Assembly: GCF_910592395.1 (NCBI RefSeq)
Contig: NC_088308.1
Coordinates: forward strand, 9,193,001 to 9,257,000
Source: Lineus longissimus
Lineage: Eukaryota > Nemertea > Pilidiophora > Heteronemertea > Lineidae
Reading direction: 5' to 3'
Length of the DNA stretch: 64,000 nucleotides
The notes under the pieces are model-generated. The model made no database searches, was not told the DNA's origin, and saw only the letters and a program-made list of their open reading frames with translations. The position numbers and the translations under genes were made by a program. The stretch's first letter is position 1. Every line of letters begins with the position of its first letter. Positions 43,747 to 56,000 of this stretch are shown here, in pieces.

Positions 43747-45860
43747 TTATGAATTAGTTTTAACATGCATGCCCGGCCGCTAACATTGAAGTCTGCTGCA
43801 TCCCGGTCTTCAAAAAAGAGAGCAATACCAAAAAATTGTTGGTTTTACATTTACCTGACAATTACTACCCATTGTTCAAAACTGGTGACACTAACGCTGG
43901 CGTTATCTAATGGATTTCAGTTAAGAAAGCCATAACCTATCATCACCAAAATATTTGAAGCATTGAATCATGTTGATGGTCACGAGAATTCTATTGAAGA
44001 ACCAAATATTCATTTCCCCCACTCTACAAAAGTTTAGAAACACGCTTCACACTCAAAGCTTACCACTATAATATGTAAAGAGCAAGCTCTAGTGAACTCA
44101 CACAACTGTTTGACATGGGGGGCCCCCCAAACCCCCGTCCTTCTGACATATTTAGCCAGTACATTGGGGGATGAGTCCCCCAAACCCCCTCCCCCGTTCT
44201 CTGAAAGTGACAGGTTTTAGTCAGTACATTGGGGGATCGGAAGGCACCCAACCCCCCCCCCATTGGACTCTAAAAATAAAATAACAATAAGGCCTCATAA
44301 AGAAATAGTCCCCGCCCCGGTAGCTGTCTCATATCTGCTGACAGAAGCAGCTCTTTGTGGTGAAATAATAATTGAATTTTCCACCTGCTAGCCTAGATAT
44401 TTGTGTATGTTTCTTCACCAGGTAGTTAATAACGAATTTTTGTAGCTGATATATTCTTAATTGTTTTAACGCGTTTTTTTGGATTCGTTTGGCGCCAATA
44501 TCAAGAATGGCAAATTTACGATCTTGACACTAGAGGCGCTAATGTCGTTCCGGAACGGTGGATGCTGAATCGGATAGCCAGGCGGTACGGGAACTCCTGC
44601 ACTCTGACCACGTGACCTACATCATTACTTCACAGTTCCGGCACTGGGTCGAGTTTGGCAGTTACTAGAAATCACGTGACTGGATCTGGATTTAGAAGTG
44701 TTAAAACTGACTTTTTTGAAGTAATGTGCGTAAATCGAGAAGAAGAGGACGTTTGCTTTGTCTGCAATGAAATGTCACAACTGTTTCCGCCGACGTTGTC
44801 CTGTATGTCCTAACAGACGATTTTTGAATACATGATGTCCCACACCCGCACTTCAGTGGCGCCGGTGTGAATAAATCTACTTGTGTGAATGGTCAATGGC
44901 TCATGACGTCATGAAATAATTGCGTCACGTGGAAGGAAACAATGGAAATCACGTCCGACGTGGTAACTGTGGGTGCGGTGCGGCGTGAATGCAGGATCGG
45001 CCAACGCGCGGCCCATAATATGGAATGCGACAAACTGTACCGGAACCAGAATTGTCATGGGTCTGCACTAATTTTTTCAGATTCGATGGACATGATGGAT
45101 ATATGATGGATATATGAATTTGAATACAGTGTATACATTTGTAACCATTACACTCACTACGTTGTGTGAGTGATGATAATGCTCCGAAGCGGTCACAGTC
45201 AATGAGGAACCTGCACAACAAAACCTGCCAATAGGGGGCCCTGCAGGTAAGTGGACCGTGGTTGTAATGAGAAAGCCATTTCCCGGGTCAATGATTATTG
45301 ATTTTTTCATGCCTTAATTATTCTACATGGGGAAATAGCACCAAAAAATGTTGTTTTATTGGTCCTTAATTCTATTTTGATGAGTTTTTAGGGAGAAAAT
45401 CAGCAAAATTAAATTTTAATGGAAAATGCACTAGAAGTGTACCTTTTAGTACTGGTGCTGCCATCTGGATTTTTAGTTCTGCAGGTTCCTGCTTGCGACC
45501 CCCTTACTCCCGACCCCAAAAATTGTTGTTTAACGATATGTTGCAGTAAAAAAGAAAAATGTCCACAAATTGTTAAAAATTTTTAGCGAATTTCTGCAAA
45601 TGCGTGGGCTCGGCCACTGTTTTTAGCTTATAGATCGTTTAATTTACATGATATATAAATAAGCATCAAATTTGGGTGGTTCCATGAATTCATGGTTTTG
45701 GAACGTACTTACCCAACTAACGCATCTGCGGACAAACATTTGTAAATCGTCTATACTAGTCGTCTTTACATGTATAGAGATGACATCATTTACAACAAAT
45801 CGATTTTTGTCGAAAAAATTTTACCAGCCAAAATATTTTTAACCATGCAACCTCGATGTA
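43747..45860. repeat. Copy-2 equivalent of 8,881-11,986
   Basis: Contains a hairpin triad (44,116-44,263) and the repeat block to 44,970. It lacks the foldback insertion of copy 1, leaving AACGCGCGGCCCATAATATG as the empty site. Confidence 0.82.
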
Positions 45861-46072
45861 CGGAAGCCCATAAGGGACAGTTCGAATAAAAATGCAATTT
45901 GTATTCTCTTCGGAGGTTTTTAACATTTTTGTTTAGTTTTGTTAATATTTTCGAGGTTTCCACCGCGGTGAAAACCTTTCCACCGCGGTGAAAACCAAAA
46001 AACCAAAAAGTTAAAACCTCCGAAGAAAATACAAATTGCATTTTTATTCAAAATGTCCCTTATGGGCTTCCG
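45861..46072. mobile_element. Palindromic TA-flanked MITE, copy 2
   Basis: Same element as 11,987-12,177, with an added tandem copy of TTTCCACCGCGGTGAAAACC at its centre. Confidence 0.8.
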
Positions 46073-46204
46073 TATAGATGTCTGCTGTACACGATATATC
46101 AAGGAATTCAAGCGTTCGAAAGACTTCGGGTTAAAACGCATAACAGGTCTCCTTCTGCTTATGATGTACGGTTAAAACTCAGCCTGTCGAAAAAAGACGA
46201 ATTT

Positions 46205-46735
46205 GAGGTGTCCCCCCATAAGTCCGAGACATCACACAAGTCTGACATCCCACAAGTGCGAAGTATCATGAGACCGACCATGGAAAAATCTTTTTGAAGA
46301 TATACCACTTCCGACATTCCACAAGTCCGACATCATTAGTCCGAAGTACCTTAAGTGCGACATCTTATAAAACACAAAAGGGTGATCCCGTAAAAAAGCC
46401 ATGCCCAAATTCTGAAGCATGATTTCTTTCACCTGGCGACGATCATTAGATAATGCGAACGTGTCATCTGCTGACAAAATGTCCAGATTATCTGTTGACA
46501 AAATGTTCAGATAACGCAAGTCTTGCCAACTGTTCCTTAAGCATAATGAAGAGGATATAACGTTATATATTCGACTCGGTCTTCGGTCTTGAACAACTTT
46601 TTCGACCATTCATACAACTAGAAATATCAGCCTTTTTAAACTTTTGTTCATACAATACATATCTTTCGGACTTATGTTACTTCGGACTTATAGGACGTCA
46701 GACTTGTGGGACGTCGGACTTGTGAGGAGGAATCG
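46205..46735. repeat. AAGTCCGACAT-motif element upstream of gene 2
   Basis: Equivalent of 12,310-12,815, with about 30 bp extra near 46,485 (a duplicated TCTGYTGACAAAATG). Confidence 0.58.
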
Positions 46736-47008
46736 AATTTCATGTTGGTCCTAGCTAAGGTCCTAGGAGAATTGGGAAGCAATTATCGCCCGGAAATTAA
46801 CGAACATGATTCAATCTGTCAATCAGATTACTAGTACATTTCCCAGACAAATCGTCCCAATTATTCTGAAACAATGCTACTTAACTTATTATGTTACTAG
46901 ACTGTTGATATTTAACGATTTCGACCGGGTATTATTGGTTTCCGCCGCAAACGGAGACTTGCATTTAGGAAGGCAACAACTGGTGGCCGGCGCTCCGCAC
47001 TGGCTACA

Positions 47009-47081
47009 ATGGCTAACCTTTTGATGCAGCTGGCATCAATATGTATGCTTTTGCTCTTCATTTCCCACCGATCTGAGGCAG
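47009..47081 (+). CDS. Gene 2 exon 1: signal peptide
   Basis: MANLLMQLASICMLLLFISH then RSEA; donor GTAAGT, phase 1. Replacements K3N and C17F; the latter needs two base changes. Confidence 0.9.
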
Positions 47082-50000
47082 GTAAGTACTACGTATTATA
47101 TTCTCAAGACTCACTGGTCCGTTTCTTGATATGCAAGCCAAGCCCCCTTAAAGGGGGACTATAGGCAGGAGCAGAGGGGTTAAAGTGGCTGTCTTTAAGC
47201 GACTAATATACACAGTAAGGGCACGTTGGCATGTTAGACTCAGCGCTACAAATATTCCCCGCGCAAGCGTGAAAAGTTTTGACGTACTGTGAGATGGAAG
47301 AGACCTCTATTGGCAACTTTGTGTAACTTTATCTTGCCTACCTAGCTGCTGCCTATATAACCCCTTTAAGATATTATGCTCATCGTCATTGACTTCAATT
47401 CTTTATTCCTTTCTTCATAGAGGTAGTGACCTACGACACTGCTAGTTCATCTACCAGTCATGATTTCTGGACAACGACATGGAACTACACCGTTTCTCCA
47501 GGAAGGGACGGAGGAGTCTTCAAAATCATGAGACTGAATTTGACGGATTCCTCGCTCATCTTCTTTAATTGGCCCTCTGGAAATACCGTTTGCCCGGACA
47601 AAATGGAGGACATTTTACGGGAAGATGTCGTTAAGGTGTACGATGAGACCACGAAGATTGGTAGAACGGACCCACCCGACATCTTCCGCGTCCAGTCCGG
47701 CAGCGTCTTATGTTTCATGAAGTTGGAGCGCAAACGGTATGGGGACCGTGGCGAGTTTGTGTACATTCACAAAGGTAATTAGTGGATTTGGAATGATCAT
47801 TCTTTCCAAGAACACCATTTCACGGCATAGTCTAATCTATTCACTAGATAAAGAAATTTACTTCGCAACGTTGATGCCGATTACATAACGAAAATGTTAT
47901 GCAATCTCATTCCTAACATCAAGAATTCATAACGACTAGTCTTTATGAACTCTTGCCTACATGAATGTTTATGATTCGAATTGTCTTTCTTCTGACATCA
48001 TGCTGAAAACTGCATTAAATTTGGTCCATCATTTGCCGAGACATCGTAAGAAGTTTGTGTTGATATCATCATGAGCCAGACAGGCTGAACTAATAACCTC
48101 ATATGAAGTCGCCATTGATAGATGTTATGCCCTATTTTAGATAAGTGGGTAACTTAATGCTGAACAAATTTCCGGTGGCTAAATCTTTGCCAATTTTGTA
48201 AAGGTTACAGTGCAAAGTTCTTGAACTTGTAGTTAGGTGGCGCTGGACTGCCGCCATAGAAAGACGAGATTACACGAAATACTTGGTTAGAAAGTCGACT
48301 TATGAGCACTGATGTACAACCACCCTGATGCTGCAAGCACGACAAACGTGCTTTCCAACAAGCGGGGCCGAATGTAAAAAGAAAGAGTGAAATTCGCTCT
48401 CAATGAACTACAGTACATGTAATAGTAATCGCTCTTTGAGATAACAGAAAAGCGAAACGTCGATAATCTTCCCCTTTGGTGATTATGAAATAATTGTAAT
48501 GATTCACGTAGAACACTTGCAGGTGTGCTGAAACTAATGAATGCACTGTAAAAGATAATAGCAGAATGTATAAAGTAGACATAAGTGACGTTCAATAAAT
48601 CAGCTCTTTAAGAGCAGTGAATATGGAGGTAAGATATATGGAGGAGAAGCTTTGTTTTTGTATGAAAACTGTAAATCAATATACACTGTACAAAAGTACA
48701 GTTTACTATTTATCATCGTGTCACCATTACTGAAAGGCCAGCCAGAATTGGCTTATGAGAATCTCCTTACTTCCAAACTCCTATCTCCAATGCCAGGCAT
48801 CTGGCGAGAAGGCAGTTTAGCCAACCGGTCGCATTGGAACGAGCTGCCGCGGACTCGAACACTCGACCTCCGCTCACGAGGCGGACGCATTACGACCACC
48901 CGGCCATCGGGATCGAGAAATACTTACTTTTTTGATAAATCGTCACCTATTTTAAATCTATGGCATTTTTTTTCTTCAATTTATGAAGATAAAGCGCCAC
49001 TTTTCAATACACTCTTCATGCAAGCATTAAACTCCATTATCCCCCTCCCCCACCCCATCAGAAAGAAAAATTGATAAAACGGTCTTATCTCAAGCTCGGC
49101 ACTCTGCATCAGACTTTGACAATATCATGTCGTTATTTGAAAAACGCTCCAGCGCCGTCTCAAATTTTATTAACCTGCATTCGTTGCTCTACTAGTTAAT
49201 AATATGTAATCTGAGCCTTTTGTAAATGATACTGCAATGTCTTTTATGTACATTTGTAAGTGACATTTTTGATAACATCACCGCCTTCGGCGCTCTCTTT
49301 TGAGCAACTACACGTACATGCATTTTAATATACTTTGACTATGTTCTAATGTGTTATTAGTGTTTGTTCTCTATGTAGATTTTATATACATGTATTGGTG
49401 CTCAATGAAAGTTTTGAAATTGAAATTGAAAATTGAAATTGGTATCGTTCTAAAAACGGCCACATTTTTAGATGAAATTTTATTGCTAGATTCTTTTTAT
49501 TGAAAGACTCTGGTATAACCACATCTTGACCCGCAATGTTTTGAGATTGTGGAGCTCGATAGTGCATGGTGACGCAAACGCATAAGAGTCAGGATGGTAT
49601 AACCAAGTACGATACCCTAACAATTCGTGTTATTCCTTTTTTTGTAGACAATGGTGCCTCCTCTAGCGCAACGACCAGACACCCAGTGTATTTCAAATAC
49701 AAGATACAGTACTCGTTCCGATCAGCATATAAGGAAAGGTGTATGGCTATACCAAGTGGCCGCAATGTGGCTTTTGAGATGAATGGAGGTATGAGCGACA
49801 TAAAATCGTTGAACAACGTTAAAGTATTCTACACTGAACGATACAGGTAAAGTACTGGGACAATAGAAGCCAGGATGTAGATTGTAACAAAGATGCCGTT
49901 TTTAGTAACGAATCGTCAAATTCTGTAACACACATATATAATCATCATTTCGTTGATTGAAAAAAACAACAACCGGCTTGATAATGACAAGAGGTGTCTT

Positions 50001-53000
50001 GACGGGCCGCCATCCTTACAAATTCCCAAAATTTAACATAAGGCCTACTCTACTTTCTGTATATTTTCTTTGGCTTAGCCGTGTCCACGTGGGCTTTAAT
50101 TTGAAAAAGACGAAGGCATATTTTTAATATTCGAAAAATCTAATACTGTGATTTATCGTGTAAACAAGTTTGTGTCAACAAAAAAATAAATGACAAAAAT
50201 AGCAAAGACTGTCCACCTTAGCCAGTGTTGAAAAGATTTTGAAATGCAGTACAATTGTAAATCAATTAAAACGGTTGCTCCGCGCGAACGTTCCAACACA
50301 CAGTTTGGATACATTTTTCGATTGATAATATCAAGAATTTATTAAGACTTATCCCTCTTTATAACTTCTTGGTAGTATAAACCCAATACATGTATCGAGA
50401 TTGTTGTTGTTTTCCCGCCTGGTCCTCTGTCGCTTTTTTTTTCGTGAAAATTTGTTTTTGGTTCTTTAGTGCTCATTAGCGGAAATCAAGGCTTTTCGTG
50501 CAAAACATCTATAAAATTTCGTATTCATTGTTAAATCTATACTTTCAAATGGCTCCCCATCAAGCCCATGGTAGGCCTACATCTAAATATCGTAGTATTT
50601 TACTGATGCGAACAAAATTAATGTGCATGTACATTCGGATCTGGAGATTTCGGCCCTCATAATATATTATAGTATATGGACTGATTTCACAAATGACCGT
50701 AAAGCAAGCATTGGCAACCTATGTTTTCCATTTGTTGCAGCTGGTCGGTCGGAACTTTAGCTGTCGTGTTCCCCGCCTCCTAGATCTGAAAGCGCATGTT
50801 GAATAACATTACACTATACATTATGTCGAGCAAAGAGATTTTTAAGTGACTCGCGAAGACAGGGGCGCTGGTCAGTGTCCGCAAGCTGATTGGCAGTCGG
50901 TTCCACAGCTTGGGCCTGGATTTGGCACGTAATGCCTTAAAGGAATGGACGGCTTATTATTGCAGTATGTTTGTTCTTCTTCTGGTTCATCCGTAAACTA
51001 TTTTTCTAAACCTCTCTGATGCTTTTCCAATTTTGTTTCAGCTCCTAGATAGTAGAAAAACGCGTTATTCGTTATTTTCACTGAGTACGCGCAAGTCCTG
51101 GCGCGAAAGACCTTTCCCGTCACATGAGTGCACGCCGAGATCCGAGTTCACGACACCCCGCTATTAAGACGCAATGTCATTTCCATTTATCGTCGCAGTT
51201 GTGGGGTAATCAAGCGCCATCAGCGTGACGTCGGAAAAATCGATGTCAGCACCAAGACCTTACTCCAGGAAACGTTTTACTAGTGCATCGTTCCACGTGG
51301 AAAGGGTCGATGCATGGAGAGCTAACTCGGGTCAAATCAGAGTCAATAGAGAGGTAAGATTTTGATCCGAGAACAATAACGAGGTTTTTTTCTCTGTTTG
51401 GCGTCATCAAGGCAAACTGTTGTTTTTCATTATCATTTTTAGGCATACCAGGCATGATAAACACACTGTGGTTTCATTTCATTTCTGACAACAGGCAATA
51501 CGGTATCTATCGTCAAATTGCCACCTCGTTCTCGGACCAAAATCTTACATCTCTGTTTTCGGAAAAGTGCGATAATTCAGTCAGATTTTGAATTTTTCCT
51601 TTTTTTGTGCAATTTGTTGATGGAAGCTACATGTGTAGAATAGGAGGTGACAGGGCAGCCAACAGCTGGCTAATATTGCCCTTAATAATGCCAATGGTCA
51701 TTTAAATTTAGGAGTTTGACTCTCCTTTGAATGCCGACTTATCGGCGGTGAATATCACTCCTAAAATCTTCTCCTTTCACCGCCGATAACTCCCGCCAGG
51801 TAATCTGTCGGACGCACCATCATAAACGGGTGGCCAATCTAATTGCTCGACACAAAGTAATTGAATGACGGCCTGAATCGGCGGTGAAGGATGGATATAC
51901 GCACAACGACGGTGGATCGGCATGCTCCTTTGTGACTTCTTAACTTTCAAACAGTCAAATAATTGCAAGAAGATGGCTAATTGATTTCAGGTCCGGAAGG
52001 AGATCGGGCGAGCTGCACACTCTTATCCATCTGACGAGTAGAACGCCGGCGTCCTCTTATAAACGTCTTCACGTCCTTCCAACGGGCTATAGAAGAGAGC
52101 CAGAGAGAATTTGCTTCGCATATGAAGTGATCAACGGAACAAGGGAGGATTTCAAAGACAATGTCACTTTTCTCATCACAGGTATGTATACAATGTACTT
52201 TGTATTCATAAATTACTAATGTATAAAGTTTATTAATTCTATATCTGAGTAAATATTCAAAGGATCTTACTCATGGAATATATGAAGAATGTAAGTACTT
52301 TCATAGGAACACATTTTCAAGCCATTATGTCCTCGAATGTGTTCCAGGTTTCACTGACTTATACACTTAATGCTACATGAACTATCACCATGCCATGTGC
52401 ATTGACTGTCAACTTATAAAAAGGCACTTGGGTACAAGGTGGTTCTGGGCCTCCCTGTAGAACTACCATGTTTATATACACGTATTCATAAATTCAACAC
52501 GATTCAACAAGTACATTGTGTATGTGCAATTTTGAATACAAGCACGAGAAAATCCCATCAACAAGATATATACTATAGTATATCGTGTGACCATGAAAAT
52601 GTATTATAACGAAATGCTCGACATCTTTACACAATTAACATTTGATTGAGCAATAAGGTAGATTTTGACAACAAGCACAGCCGTTTTGATCAGGGACAAA
52701 GGCTTTGGGGTCGAGGTAACCAAATACGTGTAACATAAACCAGTGTGGGGATTCGGACAGTGTCAGCAAGTCACTGTCAACTATGGTTACCATAGCACTA
52801 GCAGACGACAAAAACAAATTTGAAAACTCGAAATTTGAAATAATTCCTGTTCTATGGCACTCGACGTGGATTTGTTGGTAGATATTTCAAGATGATAACG
52901 TTAACACATCAGTTAATAGGTTCGTATCGGTGTAGCTGTCCTGAATAAATAGAAAACAGTGTTTTTGAAGTCCTATGCTTAATTCAGGGTACAAATTGCG

Positions 53001-56000
53001 TTTTTCTACCATATCTTCAGAAGTTGTGAAGATTATTGCATGTGCTGTGTTGTGTAGCCTGTACTTCCAGACTTAAATGCAATATGAGATGGCAGAGTGT
53101 CCGGTATGGTTATTTTCATGCACTGCCACGACTCTCCGTTATGGTTACACTTGTACAGTCATGACAGTGACACAGGTAACCATAGCGGACAGTCTGCCTT
53201 CTTTTTAATTGCATTTTGAGACACTTTATAGAACACTTTGAGCCAGGTGCTTGCCATCATATCTTCCTTTTCTGGTATGCTTCACAACACATCACATGCA
53301 ATAATCTTCACAACTCTTTGGCAGAAATGGGAGAATAAGCGCCTTTTGTAGCCTGAAGTAGGCATTGGTCTACCAAAATACTGCTTTTTCTACTTATTCT
53401 AGACAGCTACATCAAAATCTACCAACAGATGTCTTTAAGTTATCGTCCAAAAATATCTACCAGCAAACGTCATAGAACAGGAATCATTCGTTGTTGAATC
53501 TCCCGGAGTTTGTCGTCTGTTAGCGATGTTGTAACCATAGTGGACAGTGACTTGCTGACACTGTCCGAATCCCCACGCACTGTAAACGACTGACTCTGAC
53601 ATTATTCCTCTCTTCTAGTATTCAGAATGTGCAGTATGAATATGACCGAACCAAGTGGGTTACTCACCACTCAGAACTACCCCGACCCGCTTTATAACCG
53701 TGCTAACTGTACTACTCACATCACGGCACTGCCTGGTCAGAGGATTTCCCTGTCATTTCTGGACGCGAAAATCGACTGCAACCACGGCTACGTCATGCTC
53801 CGTTCCCAGAACAGACCTGCGGTAATGCTGTGCGGGGGTTCTCTGAAGGCCAATGCCAGCTATTTAAGCGAGTCCAACACGCTTTCTCTTCAAGTGAGGA
53901 ACAAAGGACGTCAAGCGACGGATAGGGGCTATTTCGTCAAATACAAAGGTATGTACAGTCCTGGAAAAAGAGATCGACATATTCAAACATTTTCTTTGTT
54001 TAGAAATGATGATAATCTCGGCTTGTACATCACTTAGCACACTAAATCGCCTGATACTTTCAACCAAATAATTCCACATTACGGTGTACGTCATTCTGAC
54101 CATTACCTCGTAATTGCAGCACACTATAAGCCGCCAACTTCGGCGTTCACAGGCGTTTTTTGCCGCAAGAGTCCTAAACGCCTGAAAAATCCATAGTCTG
54201 CTACGAACGGCGTCGGCGAACGCGACTTGACTGACGCCATTTGCCGCAACTAAACGCCAAATATCTAACATGTTTGATTTTTGACGCGTGTCGCCGCGCT
54301 TGAACGCAAGAAGAAGCCAGGTGTGCTACTACGGATGGCCGCCTGACTTGGCGTCGGCGGCGAGGCTATGGCCAATCAGCTTGCGTCTTGATGTCACATG
54401 ATTTTAAAATGGCGGAAAAGACGCTACTGGACGCCAATTCTGGGCAGGTGTGCTCTGACCGGGATCCACTGGCCGCCAACTTTGGCGTCAAGTGGCGTCA
54501 GCCGAACGCTTCTTGTCGCCAAAGTTGGCGGCTAGTATGCTGCAGGCTTTATCAAGGCGTTGGCAGGGTAAATCTTGATGATATGAACCCTATGAAACAG
54601 CTTTCATGAGTGTCGATAAGCCTGAGCTGGCATTGTCAAATACACGTAATCAATCATGTATATACGATCGATAATCAAGCCAAAACCACGAGTATACCAT
54701 CCCATCATTTCTGCGTGTCTAATACGAGATAAATTCGATGCATAGATTCGGCATCCCTACAGATTTACAGATGACAGATTTTACGTGAGGTCAAGACGCT
54801 GATACAGAACTCGATCGAAATCCGAAAAAAACTGAGATCTTGGGTTTATAGTCACTGTGATGATGCGATGCATTTTATTCATATACATATAAGAAATTCA
54901 GACTGAATAATAATTATCAACACCACATACTGTAACTTGTTATATCATAATCCATTGTTCGTAAGTGTTGCATGTATGTTCGCATCGTTCGGGTCGCCGG
55001 AGAGGGAACTATTGGACGGATTTCTTTGAAATTTAGTTTTCATTGGTCTACACCGAACAACAAACAGTTTATGTAAGTAACCGTGGTACCATTTATGTAC
55101 ATTGACGTAGAGCATTGAATTCGGACATTTTCCGCTCTGTACGCTTTATGTCTTGATTATTCTGGATGAATTGTGAAACGTAAAGAGGGCTGACTTGTCC
55201 CGTACGCGGATTAGATCGTTGTGATATTCTGGATGAATTGTTCAGGTTATTATTTTTTTGGTCAATCTATACTCATGTGCCAAGAATGAATGACAAATAT
55301 CCAGAAACAAAATATAGCCTATCCAGGGGACCCTCAAAATGACCATTGGACTTGGCTGAAGAATTTGTTTTATATCTGCCTCGAGAATGCTGAACCTTAA
55401 ACTCCTGTTTGGTTTTGAGGCAAGGATCAACAGAAACCAAACTTCAAATAAATCGGACCAGTATTTCACATTTAACATTTATGAATAGACTATAACTAGA
55501 TGCTTTTGTATCCACTGCCATTTGATCTGTTTCAGCCATTGGATGTGGCATTCGGGACGCCATACTTCCGCCTCATTCGCGGATACTGAATGACAACGTG
55601 GGCTTCATCCACACACATTTCAAGATGAGGGTCGGGTGTGAGCATGGTTACGTATTTCCTACTCTGGAAAGAGAGATCACACTAGAATGTAGAGAAAACA
55701 GAACCTGGGATAGGCACGTGCCAATTTGCGTTGGTGAGTACGGGCAGAAGCTAGGACTGAAATGGTTATTATACACATAGTTCTCAATTAATTGTCTTAG
55801 TTTTCCTGCAGAAAATACAATGTATAATATATACTATGCCATGCTTTGACATTCCAGTTAAGTTGTATTCAATAGCCGCTTTAATCACACAATTTTACCT
55901 TAGACGAATTCTTATTTCAAAGCAAACACCTGTATTACACGAGATATCCGTAAGCTTTCGAAAAAAGACCCCCATGCACGCGCCCCGCGTCCCGCTTCTC

